Below, piece by piece: positions 11,433 to 22,101 of a DNA stretch of 64,000 nt. Within the stretch, counting starts at the first letter, position 1, and each line of letters begins with the position of its first letter. The DNA lies in the NCBI GenBank assembly GCA_009763385.1, contig VDCT01000282.1, positions 601,447 to 665,446 on the forward strand, read 5' to 3'. The stretch is from Coix lacryma-jobi var. lacryma-jobi (lineage: Eukaryota > Streptophyta > Magnoliopsida > Poales > Poaceae). The position numbers and the translations under genes are program-made. The notes below the pieces were generated by a model that was not told where the DNA came from, did no database searches, and worked only from the letters and a program-made list of their open reading frames with translations.

Positions 11433-12029
11433 TACCATAGTAAATTCTCCCCTATATTTCTCGTGGAGCTCCACGGGAAGCAGCTGCCATGTCACTCCTC
11501 ACTTCCCTTTATTGTGTCATCTGATTCAGGATCGTGTGCCCACGGTCAGCTGGAGCCGCTTCGGCTAGAAGCCGCTCCAATCGCGCAATGGTCGCTTTCA
11601 ACAGCTCTCCGTCTAGTTCTCGCAGTGTGTAGTGTGGCTTCAGCTTCAGAGCTGTCCCACTAAATATAAGCTCCTTATTCTACCCTTCTGGAAGCAAAAA
11701 CAAAAACAAAAGTGCATTGTATTATCCCTTTTGAGTCTCTTTGTCTATCCTTCTGTGCTTCTTGCGCACCTCGCCGCTGACGCTCCGACCTCCAGCTCTC
11801 CTGGTGCTCCTCCCTGGTCCTCACTCGCCACCATCCTCAGGATGACGTGCATGGTGGAGGGAGAGCTCCATAGGGGCCCTGCCACGCCAGGGAAAATCCC
11901 CGTGCCATGGTGGGGCTTAGTGCTCCAGTTCGCCAAACCCTAGCTCCGATGAATTTGTCGCCCTGATGTGCTGTTGTATGATTGCACCTCCGTTGTAGAG
12001 CGCTCGTCGGTTACGCTCCACCTTGAGAG
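11433..12029. other. Intergenic, no supported gene
   Basis: Moderately GC-rich. An open frame at 11632-11943 (103 codons) and overlapping minus frames look like chance: no domain, and amino-acid composition follows base composition. A diverged gene fragment cannot be excluded. Confidence 0.4.
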
Positions 12030-12275
12030 TTATAAGGCATTCCAAGAATCTTGAAGAGTCAAAGTTTTTCAACTTTGACCAATATTATAAAATAAGATAA
12101 TAATATTTATGATGCCAACTAAGTATAATTAGATTCTTCATTAGTTATATTTTCATAATATACATATTTGATGTTATAAAACTTTATGTTTTTCTCTATA
12201 ATTTTGGTCAAAGTTTAAAAACTTTGACTCTCCAATATTCTTAGAATACCTTATAATTTGGGATGGAGAGAGTAC
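12030..12275. mobile_element. Stowaway-like MITE
   Basis: Left sequence TTATAAGGCATTCCAAGAATC...CAAAGTTTTTCAACTTTGACC pairs with right sequence GGTCAAAGTTTAAAAACTTTG...TTAGAATACCTTATAA. The right end TTTGGGATGGAGAGAGTA resembles the GGGACGGAGGGAGTA terminus of Stowaway elements, with TA as the target. The left terminal CTCCCTCCGTCC-like end is degraded. Confidence 0.6.
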
Positions 12276-13342
12276 CAAACAATTATCATTTATTTTTGGA
12301 GAAAAAGTATATTCGTGGGCAATATAATGAACTTCCCTTCCCTCTCCATTAGTCTATCATCTTAACTACAAAACACAATGTGTATGTGGAAAGTTTTCCT
12401 CTCTCGCATAAAACATGTATTGAGATTATACACAAATGATGAACTAATTAATTTGTGGGACTACAAACGATCGGTACACGTAAGGGACCTAGCTCCTCTA
12501 TCCATGGAGGTGTCTGTATAACCAAAAGGCAGTGATGATAGGTGGATCCAAACATTGGAGAACGACCCAATTGATGGTTTGGTTAGGTTGATCCAACGTG
12601 GCTTTACCCGGTAGTACAGGTGTGGTGGCACCGGCGCAGAGCCTGGCAGCAGCAGCACGACTACAACGTGGAGGCCCTAACGTCACAGGCCACGACGCCG
12701 GGACTTCAAAGTCCCCTTGCGTCTGCGACATCGCCACAGACGGCCAGACGTGCTGATAAGCCACACTGATAAGCTCAAAGTTCAAACGAATAGGGCCATT
12801 GAAAGGGAGAACAGCCCCACAATCAGCACGAGATGCGGCCTAGTGCATGGAGCCAGATGCACACAATTTAATGGACCTCTAGTGTATTACTGCATTTAAC
12901 CCTTTAAATTTCTAAGCTAAGATCAAAGTCATATATTACCTGTTGTAAAAAAAAAGTCACATATTACCGAACTTATTGTGGTTGATGCACAGCCATGACA
13001 GTAATTCACACCGCTACAATACTAAAACACGAGCAGCCATGTGGTCCGATGGATTTATTCCAAATGCACGCTGCAAAATTCAACAGTCTCTAGGCCACAG
13101 CAAAATCCAGAAATAAACATCAACATCTCTGAAATCGCATGTTTACAACAGATTAATACCAGGCATTACTCAGTCCAGCACATCAGTATATATGCCCACT
13201 AGTGTAGATACTCTTGATAATAGATACTCGTGATAAGGGGACTCACCATCATGACAAGCACTATAACAGTGGCCACGCATCACTAGCATGTAGCAAGCAA
13301 AGATCAGCAGCAGCTACAAAAGGTTCTGAACAGGTGCTTTGC
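12276..13342. other. 3' flank and 3' UTR of the PRP3 gene
   Basis: The last several hundred bases before 13343 should include the PRP3 3' UTR, since the gene runs leftward. I cannot place the polyadenylation site. Minus open frames at 12461-12785 have no recognisable product. Nothing else is seen. Confidence 0.4.
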
Positions 13343-16300
13343 TCAGGAAGAATCTTCTGAGAAATTGACAGCAAGGTCCCAGTAGTGAGAAACAGAAGCG
13401 TCATTGAAAACCTTCTTTGCTGCAGCCTCACTCCGGCAGTTGTGTACAGTGAACCTGTGGAAGGTGGGCTTTGCCACACTACCCTGCCAGACCAATACAC
13501 AGCTATTCACTGGCTTGTCAGCCTCCACTTCTGCGTCTTCATCACCACCAACAGCAGCAGCCCAGTCTATGCGGTTTAGCATGAGCTTATTATACCTTTT
13601 GATTGACTTCTTCCCCCCTTCAACAACCACAACACTGATACCATCTGTAATGACCGCAGCACCAGTTAGTTTATTCTCTTGTGCATTCACGTCGACTTTG
13701 AAGCGTGTCTGTGGATGGGACAGGTCTCTTATCTTGTAAACACAAACTATAGTCTCCACTGTGTTAGTAGGATCATCAAAAAGCTTCCGTTCTTTCTTCT
13801 CACGGCGCTCAGATGGTGTGAGCTTGCGGGCAATGTTACGGTCAACGTGAGCCTGCTCACGCTCTGCAGCAGCAGTTCTTATTTCCATCTCCATCCGTGT
13901 GGGGTCTTGCACAGCTTCAGAGCCTAGTACTTTCATAAGATTGCTCATTTTGACCTTGGGCTTGGGTGGCTCCAAGAGGCCTTGCCTAATCATTTCTTGC
14001 CTATCTTTTTCCTTAGCAAGACGCCTTTGTGTTCTCAACTTCTTCTGCTCCTTCTTAGTCAGCTTCAGTGGCTGGGGTGGCGGTGGTGCAGCTTCAGCAG
14101 GTGGATCATATGGTTCTGGATGTTCAACATATATGGTGATCTTGTCCATATTAAGCTTCTCCACAGATATATCCTCATATGTGGCAGAAAGTAAAATTTT
14201 TGCATCCCTGAAAACAACAATAAAAATTAGTTTATGTTCATTTACCACATAGAACCTTAAAAAACATAATTCAAATTTCAAAAAGGAAGCAAGAAACAAC
14301 CATGGCTCAATTTCAGGGATCTCTTCCTTCTGCTTTTGTTTTGGAGCTCTCGCACCAAGGGCAACCTCAATAAGGTTAGGATTCATGTCTACTTCTGCCT
14401 TTGCCTTAGCAAGCTGGGCTTGCTTTACTTTGAGCTCTTTAGCTTGTGCTTCACCAAATTGACTCTGGGTAAAAGGAACATTCAAATAAGGGAAAGAAAT
14501 ATTGATAAACATAAATATATAACCGAAACAAATCTTGGAGGTTCATCCTTGCACACCTTAATTTTCTGCAATTCAGCCTGCCTAGTGAGTTTACCCTCTT
14601 CAACGAACTGAAATCCTGGCCTTTTAGGACGGAGGAGCTTCGTTTGGTTTATGCCCATCCTTTCATCAAAATGAACACTTGATTTTGCAAGAGAGTCCAA
14701 GTCCGGCTTGATTATTTGAAAAGCCTCTTTCTTCTGCTTGTTTATATTGACCTAACCAAAGGTAGAACCAGATAGTACCAGTCACCATACCAAAAAAAAA
14801 ACATGAAAAAAGTCTGTAGTAAGCTCTATAATAACCTAGGAAAATTTACCTTCAGAGTACTCAGATTTGTTGGCTTTGTCATGCTGATAACATTTCCCTG
14901 CTCATCAATTTCCCTACCTTGAGCATCAAGGCGAAGAACAGGAGCCTTTGCAGGTCTTTGTGGTACAGTAACTTCAGTGGATGTACCAGGGAATAAGTTG
15001 ATGAGAGGACCAAATTGTGGATCTTGGCGGAACCCCATCTTAGCAGCAAGTTCTTGGGCTCGCTTCACAGAATCAAGATTGGGAATGTTTGTAAGACCTG
15101 GAATACCGATCGCACCACCTATGACCGGTGTTCCAGAGATGCTACTAGTTGGCAGACCAGAAACATCAGTAGGTTTTGCTTCTCCTTTAGAAAAGTGTTG
15201 TGCATCTACAGCTGATACAGAAGTTTTTGCTTCATCTTTAGAAACTTGTGTAGCAGTAACAGCCGTACCAAGCTTATTATTAAGCTGTGTGGGGAAAAAA
15301 TAAGCTTAGAACAGTTGCCAAGGTACAATGAAAAATTAGAGCAAGAAACTGGGAATAGCTATGTTTTCTTACCATAGGTAATTTCTTGAGTTTTTCAGAC
15401 AGTTCCTTCTTCAGTTGCAAAGCTTTTTTTGCTTTTGCTAAAGCATCAAGAGATAGGCTACTGCTTTTGCCAGCAGCAGACGTTGCACTTCCATCTGTAC
15501 TAGATTTTACGGTAACCTCATCAGATCTAATACTAACTCCCTCATAGGCATTGTTGGTAGAAATTGAAGATACCTTTGAAAGAACAGGAACAGAAGATAG
15601 CACAGAAACGGCATTGAGCATTTGCTGAGAACCAGCCTGCAAAATATGAGATGGGAAGTCATACATAGAAATAAACAAATAGCAATATAATGAATCATCA
15701 ATTTTGTATCAAAATACATGGCACTTAAAAAAGACAGAAGATACAACAAAAGCATCCAAAAAAAAAAGTATGAACAAAATGGTCAAGTGAAATATGCAGG
15801 CTGAGTATATGACTGGCCAGCATATGACTTATACGACCCAACGCACACAAAGAATCAATGCATCTTCAAATCCTGGAGAGCATATGACTTATAGCATATA
15901 GCCAGAGTAAAGAGACTACGACCAAAAGTAGCATATGTAGCCAATAGGCAGATCATAGAATGGGCTAAAATACTATGACATTCCTCAAACAACTTCGTAT
16001 CTAAAACACAATTTCAATTCCTCGAAAAGATAACTACACTATCCATCACTACTGGGCAAACATAAACCAATAGGGGACTGCATTAAAGTCTTGACTGATG
16101 AATAGCCTGGTAGAATGTATTTACAATAATAATAAGACAACAATAATAATAAGACAAGCTGCATCAGTGCACCATCCTTCCAACTGATAAGTGCCAAACA
16201 AAGCATATTGTAGACTTATGACAGAAAAACAGTCATAATTATGACATAGGAAGCATTGCCATAGCTGCCTTATTCTTATTGGATGGATCTAGGGCAAAAG

Positions 16301-17373
16301 TTGGCATTGTAATAACAGTAGCTACTCAAATCAAACAACAATAACTGTTAATCTCCTAAGATATTTTCACAATGAAACATTCAAGCAATACCACTAAATT
16401 TAGATGGCATAAACTTCTTGAGCAGAAATGAATCTTAAAACACAGATTCTGCAGAAAGACTTTAAGCTCTTCAACATTTTCTAGGCAGATGATAGATTAT
16501 GAACTCATATTCTATGAACTAAGCAAATAGTATGACACAAGAATCTAGCCATTCCATTTCTCCAGGTTTCCATAACCCAGAAACTAGTTGTAAAACTATT
16601 GCTCACTTGACAAAAAGGATATATACTAGCACTCATAAGCATTCAACTTGCCCAAGCTTTAGTAATCAACATGAAAACACAATAAACAGAACTCAGCAAC
16701 TGTAAACACTTACATTGCGCGCATCGCCGCTCTGTGAATTCCCGTTAACTGATAACTCCCCCTTCTTCTGCTCATGAGATGAGTTTTCCTTATCCCACTT
16801 ACTCACATCACCATTCTTCCCATTCGCATCGACATCCTCAAACCTCCTGCGCTCCCGCCTAGGCCTCTCCTCCTTGGGCGGAGGCGGGTCTACGGAGGCC
16901 CTGGCCCGCTTGCCCCCTTCGCGGCCGGGCTCGTCCCCATCGCCACCGCCCTCGTGGCCCTTCCGCTTCCGCGACGACGACCGCGGCTCGCGGTCGGTGG
17001 TGTCGCGGCGCTCGACGGACTCCCGCGGGCGGCTGGACGAGCGGTCCCGCTTCGCCGAGGGTGGCGGGGACTCGGACGGGGACACGGACCGTCGGTTCCC
17101 GCGGCGGCGGTCGTCGTCACCGCCGTCACGATAGCGGTGGCTACGGCTGTCGTCCTTGTCTTGATGGTGACGGTGGCCGCGGTCATCCTCGCCGCCTCCG
17201 ACACCGTCCTTGTCGCGGTGGCGGCGGCGGCGGTCCTCGTCTCCGCCGTCGTGCCTCTGGTGAGCGTCGGTGTCGTGGCGACTGCGGCGGCGGTGCCCGT
17301 CGTCGTCCCGGTCGCGGGATCGGTGGTGCCCGTCGTCGTCGCGAGTGCGGCGTGAGGAGCGGTCGCGATCCAT
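13343..17373 (-). CDS. PRP3: U4/U6 small nuclear ribonucleoprotein Prp3, six coding exons
   Basis: Prp3 is a core protein of the U4/U6 and U4/U6.U5 snRNPs in the nucleus, needed for spliceosome assembly. Coding exons in gene order: 17373-16714, 15636-15373, 15284-14850, 14751-14557, 14464-14301, 14207-13343. All introns are GT-AG and the sum is 2,583 nt, or 860 residues plus stop. Residues 1-200 are rich in Arg-Asp, Arg-Ser and His-Arg, as in plant Prp3 proteins. The Prp3 domain is recognised around exon 4 (FDERMG, LLRPKRPGFQFVEEGK) and continues through a Lys/Glu-rich part (LTPSERREKKERKLFDD). The C-terminal DUF1115-like domain ends exon 6 (NKLMLNRIDW, HYWDLAVNF). The ATG at 17371-17373 is the first in frame. 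No defects are seen. The Arabidopsis homologue (RDM16) is linked to RNA-directed DNA methylation. Exon 5's donor (GTTGTT) is weak but restores the conserved WDAK junction. Confidence 0.95.
15637..16713 (-). other. PRP3 intron 1 (about 1.08 kb)
   Basis: Donor GTAAGT follows the AAT codon at 16714 and acceptor TTTTGCAG precedes 15636. AT-rich; no inserted element or RNA gene is recognised. Confidence 0.85.
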
Positions 17374-17660
17374 GGGTGGGGAACTGGGGATGGCAAGGAG
17401 AGGCGATTAGGGTTTGAGTCGACTGCGCCAACGAGGGAGGACTTATGAGAGGACACAGATCTGCGGTCGGGGTCGCGTGCGGATTCCGGGTTGGATTGGG
17501 CCGTTGGGGTTCGGGGCCGGTCGGTCCGTCGGTGCTACCCTCGTAAACCAGATCGGGCCTGCCGGCATGTGGTGGACTGGTGGCGGAAAGTTTGTAATTG
17601 CTTTCTCACTAACCCTAGGCACCAAGCATTCAGAACCGAACCAAACTAATGGGATATTTG
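17374..17660 (-). promoter_or_regulatory. PRP3 5' UTR and promoter region
   Basis: GC-rich flank upstream of the PRP3 ATG, with no clear TATA box, as is common for housekeeping genes. A MITE and a foldback repeat begin within 300 bp, so the native promoter is short or includes MITE sequence. Confidence 0.45.
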
Positions 17661-17883
17661 GTTAGTCCCCTCTAAAGTTTAGTCACTAAATAAAATTAGT
17701 CCCTAAAGTACCAAACACCCCACTAAAATTTAGGGCCATTAAAATTTAGAGGTCTTTAGTCATGAAAAGATAGCTAAAAGTGACTAAACTTTAGTGAGCT
17801 TTAGTCACTATATAACCAAACATGGTCACTAAACTTTAGGGAACACTAAATTTTAGTGGACACTAAACTTTAGGGGGCCTAAC
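17661..17883. mobile_element. MITE with CTAAAGTTTAGT inverted termini
   Basis: Begins GTTAGTCCCCTCTAAAGTTTAGT and ends ACTAAACTTTAGGGGGCCTAAC; the ends are inverted repeats with few mismatches. The interior repeats the TTTAGTCACTA and CTAAACTTTAG words in both directions. It is 223 bp and non-coding. The superfamily is uncertain because the duplicated target cannot be separated from the termini. Confidence 0.7.
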
Positions 17884-17890
17884 TAGAAGC

Positions 17891-18450
17891 ATTCGGTTTT
17901 TGCCCTCGATTAACTGATTTGACTCGAAATAACTGAACTACATAGAGGCTCATAGAAAACAGTATACAACCAGCCCAGCCCAATAGAGGGAAACCCTAAG
18001 CATATCACCCAAGTTACTCTCCTCAGTCCTCGCGAGTCCCCGACCTTGATGCCTGACACGGCGATGCCTGACCCCGCTTCCTCATGGTGTCGATCCGCCA
18101 TCAGCTCCGCGGCGCGCGACATCGACACTCCCCGCTCCCAACGCTTCCCCCCCCCCAGGTTCTGGGCCTTCCCTTCCCCCTGGCCCTCCCCTTCCTGGCT
18201 TCCCCTCTCCTCCGGCTCTCCTCTTCCCCTTCGGGACCCCGACATGACCAGCTGACGGCGGATCGGCGCCAGGAGGGGCCGAGGTCGAGCGTTGGGGTCG
18301 GGGACTCGTCACTGAGGAGAGTGACTAGGTGATATCGATGCTCAGGGTTTCCCTCTGTTGGGTTGGGCTGGTTGTATAATGTTTTTATGGGTCTCTACGT
18401 AGTTCGGTTATTTCGAGTCAATTTGGTTAACCGAGGGTAGGAACCGAATT
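17891..18450. repeat. Large foldback repeat with GC-rich loop
   Basis: Left arm 17891-18042 and right arm 18295-18450 are inverted copies. Matching words: ACCAGCCCAGCCCAA vs TTGGGTTGGGCTGGT, GGGAAACCCT vs AGGGTTTCCC, CTCTCCTCAGT vs ACTGAGGAGAG, GAGTCCCCGACC vs GGTCGGGGACTC. The roughly 250-bp loop is GC-rich and resembles cereal coding or UTR sequence. Weaker complementarity may extend outward past the neighbouring MITE (17625-17655 vs 18515-18550). It could be a foldback or Mutator-type element carrying a captured gene piece, or simply an inverted duplication. Confidence 0.75.
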
Positions 18451-18924
18451 AACCATAATAATTTTAGTTCCTGGGAACCAGGAACTGAACCTGGGACCAA
18501 ATATTTTGGTTTGGTTTTGGTTTCGGTTAGTTCAGTTTGGTTCTTGACTTTCTATGACCAGGGTTAACTACTTCTACGAGCATCGAGTTTGTGCTCCATT
18601 ACGATAATCTAATTATTTTATTTTCGGTAGATTATTATGGACCTGTTCCATTGGAAATTGAACGACAATTCTTAGAAATGGAGTCCCGAGAAAGCCAACA
18701 ACAACACCGGATTAGAGTACAAGTGATGGGTTCTGTATTTAGAAGTTCAGAGTTTAGTTCATCGATGTGATTTCAAGCGGTTACGACAACCTCTTATACT
18801 CACGCCACCGCAACGCGACATGACTACAGTCGTTACGTATGATAGACTGACAAGCCCACCCACTATCAGTGACACTCTCCTACCGCACCTATTTGTCGAA
18901 TGCTGCACACCGCCCTTCTGAAGG
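18451..18924. other. Intergenic, nothing recognised
   Basis: AT-rich sequence between the foldback repeat and the next LTR. There are no open frames of note and no repeat termini that I can identify. Confidence 0.5.
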
Positions 18925-19004
18925 TGTAAGGACCTGAGTGGCCTAGAGGGGGGTGAATAGGCCTGTCAAAAATCACAGCTCAAAACTTAATTAGATAAAC
19001 CCGG

Positions 19005-19075
19005 CACTACCGCCCTGATCCCAGCACTGCCGCTCCCCGGCACTACCGGCCTCAGCCCGGTACTGCCGCGCAGAG
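19005..19075. repeat. CGGCACTACCG / CGGCACTGCCG motif block 1
   Basis: Four to five copies of a near-palindromic 11-mer (CGGCACTACCG and close variants) separated by 4-8 bases. Further blocks of the same word lie at 19789-19862 and, in the internal region, 20475-20528 joined to 36314-36345. Confidence 0.8.
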
Positions 19076-19788
19076 TGAGACCTGAGACTGCAATTTGAAA
19101 TCCAGCCACAACAAACTGATTCTATATGAATGGAAATGCTACACTAAGCTCCCTGAACCAGCAGAACAAACTACACCAAACCAAATATGAAGTATGAAGT
19201 AGATCGGGCCAAACCCTAGAATCTATCACAATCTCACAAGTATGAAATATGAAAGCAAGTAAGCAAGAGAGACAAGTGATTTATCCCGTGGTTCAGCTCA
19301 CCACCAGGGCTTGCCCACCTCCACGTTGTTGAGGTTGACCACTTAGGTCATGAGCTTTGCAACTCAACCTCGTTCTCAAGTCAAGGAACCAAATCCTTGA
19401 AGTAAGGGGTAATAATACTAGTTGCACAAGTGGTTACAAACCTCCCTAGGCCGCCACACAAGTTGGCAAGGCTCTAGGGCGACACCTAGTCGGCTAGGGT
19501 TCCAAGAACCCAAGAGTAATAGAAGCAAATCCACCGGCTATGGCTCAAATCAAGTGCTCTAGGGAGTAGATCGCAGCTAGGGCTTCTCTTTGATGAAGGT
19601 TTGAGCCTCTCAATCACTTGGAATCAATGGGAATCGAAGATTTGGTGAGAGGGAGGTTGAGAGCCATCAATGGGGGAGAGGAGCCTTGTTTGGAGGTAGG
19701 TGATGAGTGAATGGTCGTGGATGACCGTTGGGGTGGCCGAGGGGTGATGTAAATACCCCCTGCCTTCCAACGGTTGAAACAAGTCGCG

Positions 19789-19862
19789 GCAGTGCCGGCC
19801 GAAGCCCGGTAGTGTCGCGGCCCGGCACTGCCGCGCCAAGAGCGGCACTGTCGCGCCTACCA
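19789..19862. repeat. CGGCACTGCCG motif block 2
   Basis: Copies of CGGCAGTGCCGG, CGGCACTGCCGCG and CGGCACTGTCGCG in both orientations, 330-410 bp from the LTR start. Confidence 0.8.
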
Positions 19863-20195
19863 ATCAGACAGGGAAAGATCTGATTTCAGTGCAGCTGTCT
19901 GTGGTTAGAAATAGGGATGGCTAGGGTTGGTTTGAGCACATATCATTCAGCCATAGCAATGTATTTGCATTCCCCCTTGATAGTACGACATTCTTATAAC
20001 TCAAATTCAAATTAAAAGCTCTTTGTAGCACTTTGAGTCCGGAACCGATGAAATGTAGTATGGGGGGTCCACCAACGCATATACACCATCCTTTGTTAAC
20101 TTAAACCTGCTTGTCATCTTCATAAATCTCATTAGTCCTCCAATCGTGTGGTCATTATCACCAAAACCCACAATTAGGGCTTGATTGCACTTACA

Positions 20196-20213
20196 ATCTC
20201 CCCATTTTTGGTG
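20196..20213 (-). other. Polypurine tract of the minus-strand element
   Basis: On the minus strand CACCAAAAATGGGGAGAT lies directly before the LTR start TGTAAGTGC, the expected primer for plus-strand DNA synthesis. Confidence 0.7.
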
Positions 20214-21628
20214 ATTGATGACAACACAATTGAAGCTTACAAAAGAAAGGTACAATACTTGAGATTTAGAAGCTTAGGTGTGAAACCTCCCCCTTAATGT
20301 GTGAATGAGAGCTGAAATCTTAAATTGGCATTAAAGGCCAATCATTCACATATTAAAAGTGTAGCGTAGGTTCAGTTTCACATCTAATAGCTTTGTGGGG
20401 TGCAACAAAACTGTGTCAGGAATAATACGTGATGCGAATGACAGTTTATGCACATCAGAGAAGTTTACTGCCTGTCTGCCAGAGCGGCACTGCCGCTCTG
20501 GGCGCGGCACTGTCGGAGCCCGGCACTGTGAAAACCCTAGTTTGGTTTTGGATAATTGATGAAACCCAAGTGAACTAACCTCTTGCTCCAAGTGATATAT
20601 GAGATAGGTTGGTTCACACCAAGGTGGAGCTAGATGACTGTAACACCTCTGGTGTTTAGCATGTAATTAACTTGACATATCATCATTATCATCTTTAAGC
20701 ATCTTGATCATGATGTCATGTGTATGCATTTTGCTAAGTGTATCATTTTATGTGAAGTACCTCTATTGCAAAAAACCCTAATTAGCCCACTTCTCCCTAC
20801 AAGGGCAAAATGGTAATTTCACCTCTGTGCCTAGCTTTGTGTAATTCTTGTTCCTTTGGTGTCTTGAAGTTTTGTTGTGTTGGCCAAAGTTCAAATTCCA
20901 AAATCAGATTTCAAATCCCTTTGCAAAACCCTAAAATCCCAAATCCTGGATTTATTCCCTTTTTGATAACTTTTTCAAAAGTCAAAATTTTGAGTTGGTT
21001 CAAAAAGCAAAGTTGTGAATCTGATCGAGAGGAACAACTTTGGTATTTACAAATTTTCAAGTTTCAGTTTGAAATCTAAAGTAATTTTGATTTGAATCAA
21101 ATTTGAAAAGTGTCCCCCGTTTCTGTTTTTGAATATAGTTCAAAAACTATTTGGAATTTGAAAATGTTCATATTGACAAAGTTGTAGATCTCATTTTTCT
21201 GAGCAACTTTGGTATTTTTGAGCTTTTGTCGCACAGTTCGAATTTTGGAAGTAATTTGCAAAATACAGAAACCAGCAAAAGTCAAACCCTAGTCCCTACA
21301 CTGTTCTTCTTCCCGTAGAGCCAGAGGGAAGGGGGGGGCCCGGCCATGGCGCCGGCGCTGCGCCTGCAGCGCATACGGCTGCTCCCCACGCGCCTCCAAC
21401 CTGCCGCCGCTGTTCCCTTGTTCCCTCCGCGCCCGCACGCGAGCGCTGACCCGCGCTCCCGACCCCTACAGAGCTCTGCGCGCCGCCGCCGCGTGGCCAT
21501 TGCCGGCGCTGCTTGCGCCCGAGCCCCGACTGCACGCCATCACCCCCGCCAGAGCGCAATCGAGTGCGCACGCGCTCGCCGTGCTCATCCACACCACCCC
21601 GAGGCCTCTACCAGTCCCTGGCCGCGCC

Positions 21629-21636
21629 TATAAGAA
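21629..21636 (+). promoter_or_regulatory. Chromovirus LTR TATA box
   Basis: TATAAGAA in GCGCCTATAAGAAGGCCG; the same motif is in the 3' LTR at 31486. It fits the core promoter, with transcription starting about 25-35 bases downstream. Confidence 0.5.
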
Positions 21637-22090
21637 GGCCGCCGGAGCCCGAGTTTCCCCACTCAGCTCCGCCACCGTCGCCAGCCCACTCCAGACCCTC
21701 CGCCGCTCAACCACCTAGCCCAAAAGCTCCGCCTTGAGCTCGTGAAGCTTTCCCACCCTTCAATTTCATCTCTACCGCCTCCTATCGCCCGGCGTAAGCT
21801 CGCCGTTCCCATCTCCGGCAGAAACCCGGCGAACTCGGGTTCGTGAAATTCGCCGTCTCCGGCCATGATCATCCCTCACCGACCCCCGTGTCGTGTTCCT
21901 TGGTTCCGTGCGACTCTGACCAGGCCCTTGCGGTCTCGTGTGTTGCGCAGGGTCGCCGGAGCGCCGCTCGCCGCTCGCCGCCGAAGGAGCTCCACCGAAC
22001 CACCGCCCCTCGAGCACGTGTCGAGCCTCCTTCCTCGAGCCTCACCCTCGAGCACGTGCCGAGCCACACCCTCGAGCCCTGCCTCCGATC

Positions 22091-22101
22091 CGTGGTAAGC
22101 A
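22091..22101 (+). promoter_or_regulatory. Candidate splice donor in the LTR leader
   Basis: CCGTG|GTAAGCAC, with GT at 22095-22096, fits the plant 5' splice-site consensus. It is conserved in the 3' LTR (31952-31953). Acceptor-like tracts lie just before both ORFs (25120 and 25961). Confidence 0.4.

Larger units (their letters stand above)
18925..20195 (-). repeat. 3' LTR of the minus-strand element
   Basis: On the plus strand it starts TGTAAGGACC and ends GCACTTACA, inverted terminus TGTAAG/CTTACA. On the minus strand its start is preceded by a polypurine tract, which fixes the orientation. It carries two blocks of CGGCACTGCCG-type repeats (19005-19075, 19789-19862). Confidence 0.8.

Noticed and set aside
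11632..11943. 103-codon open frame near MITEs
   Set aside because: No domain or homology recognised, and overlapping frames on the other strand are equally open.
16890..17456. Long alternative frames over PRP3 exon 1 on both strands
   Set aside because: They are shadows of the GC-rich Arg/Asp repeat region; the PRP3 frame is supported by splicing and downstream domains.
18046..18332. GC-rich open frames in the foldback loop as a host gene
   Set aside because: The frames are open on both strands without domains or splice context. A captured fragment is possible but no gene can be named.
19005..20528. CGGCACTGCCG blocks considered as a CRISPR-like array
   Set aside because: Spacing and units are irregular, the context is a plant LTR, and the motifs are near-palindromic variants rather than constant repeats with unique spacers.
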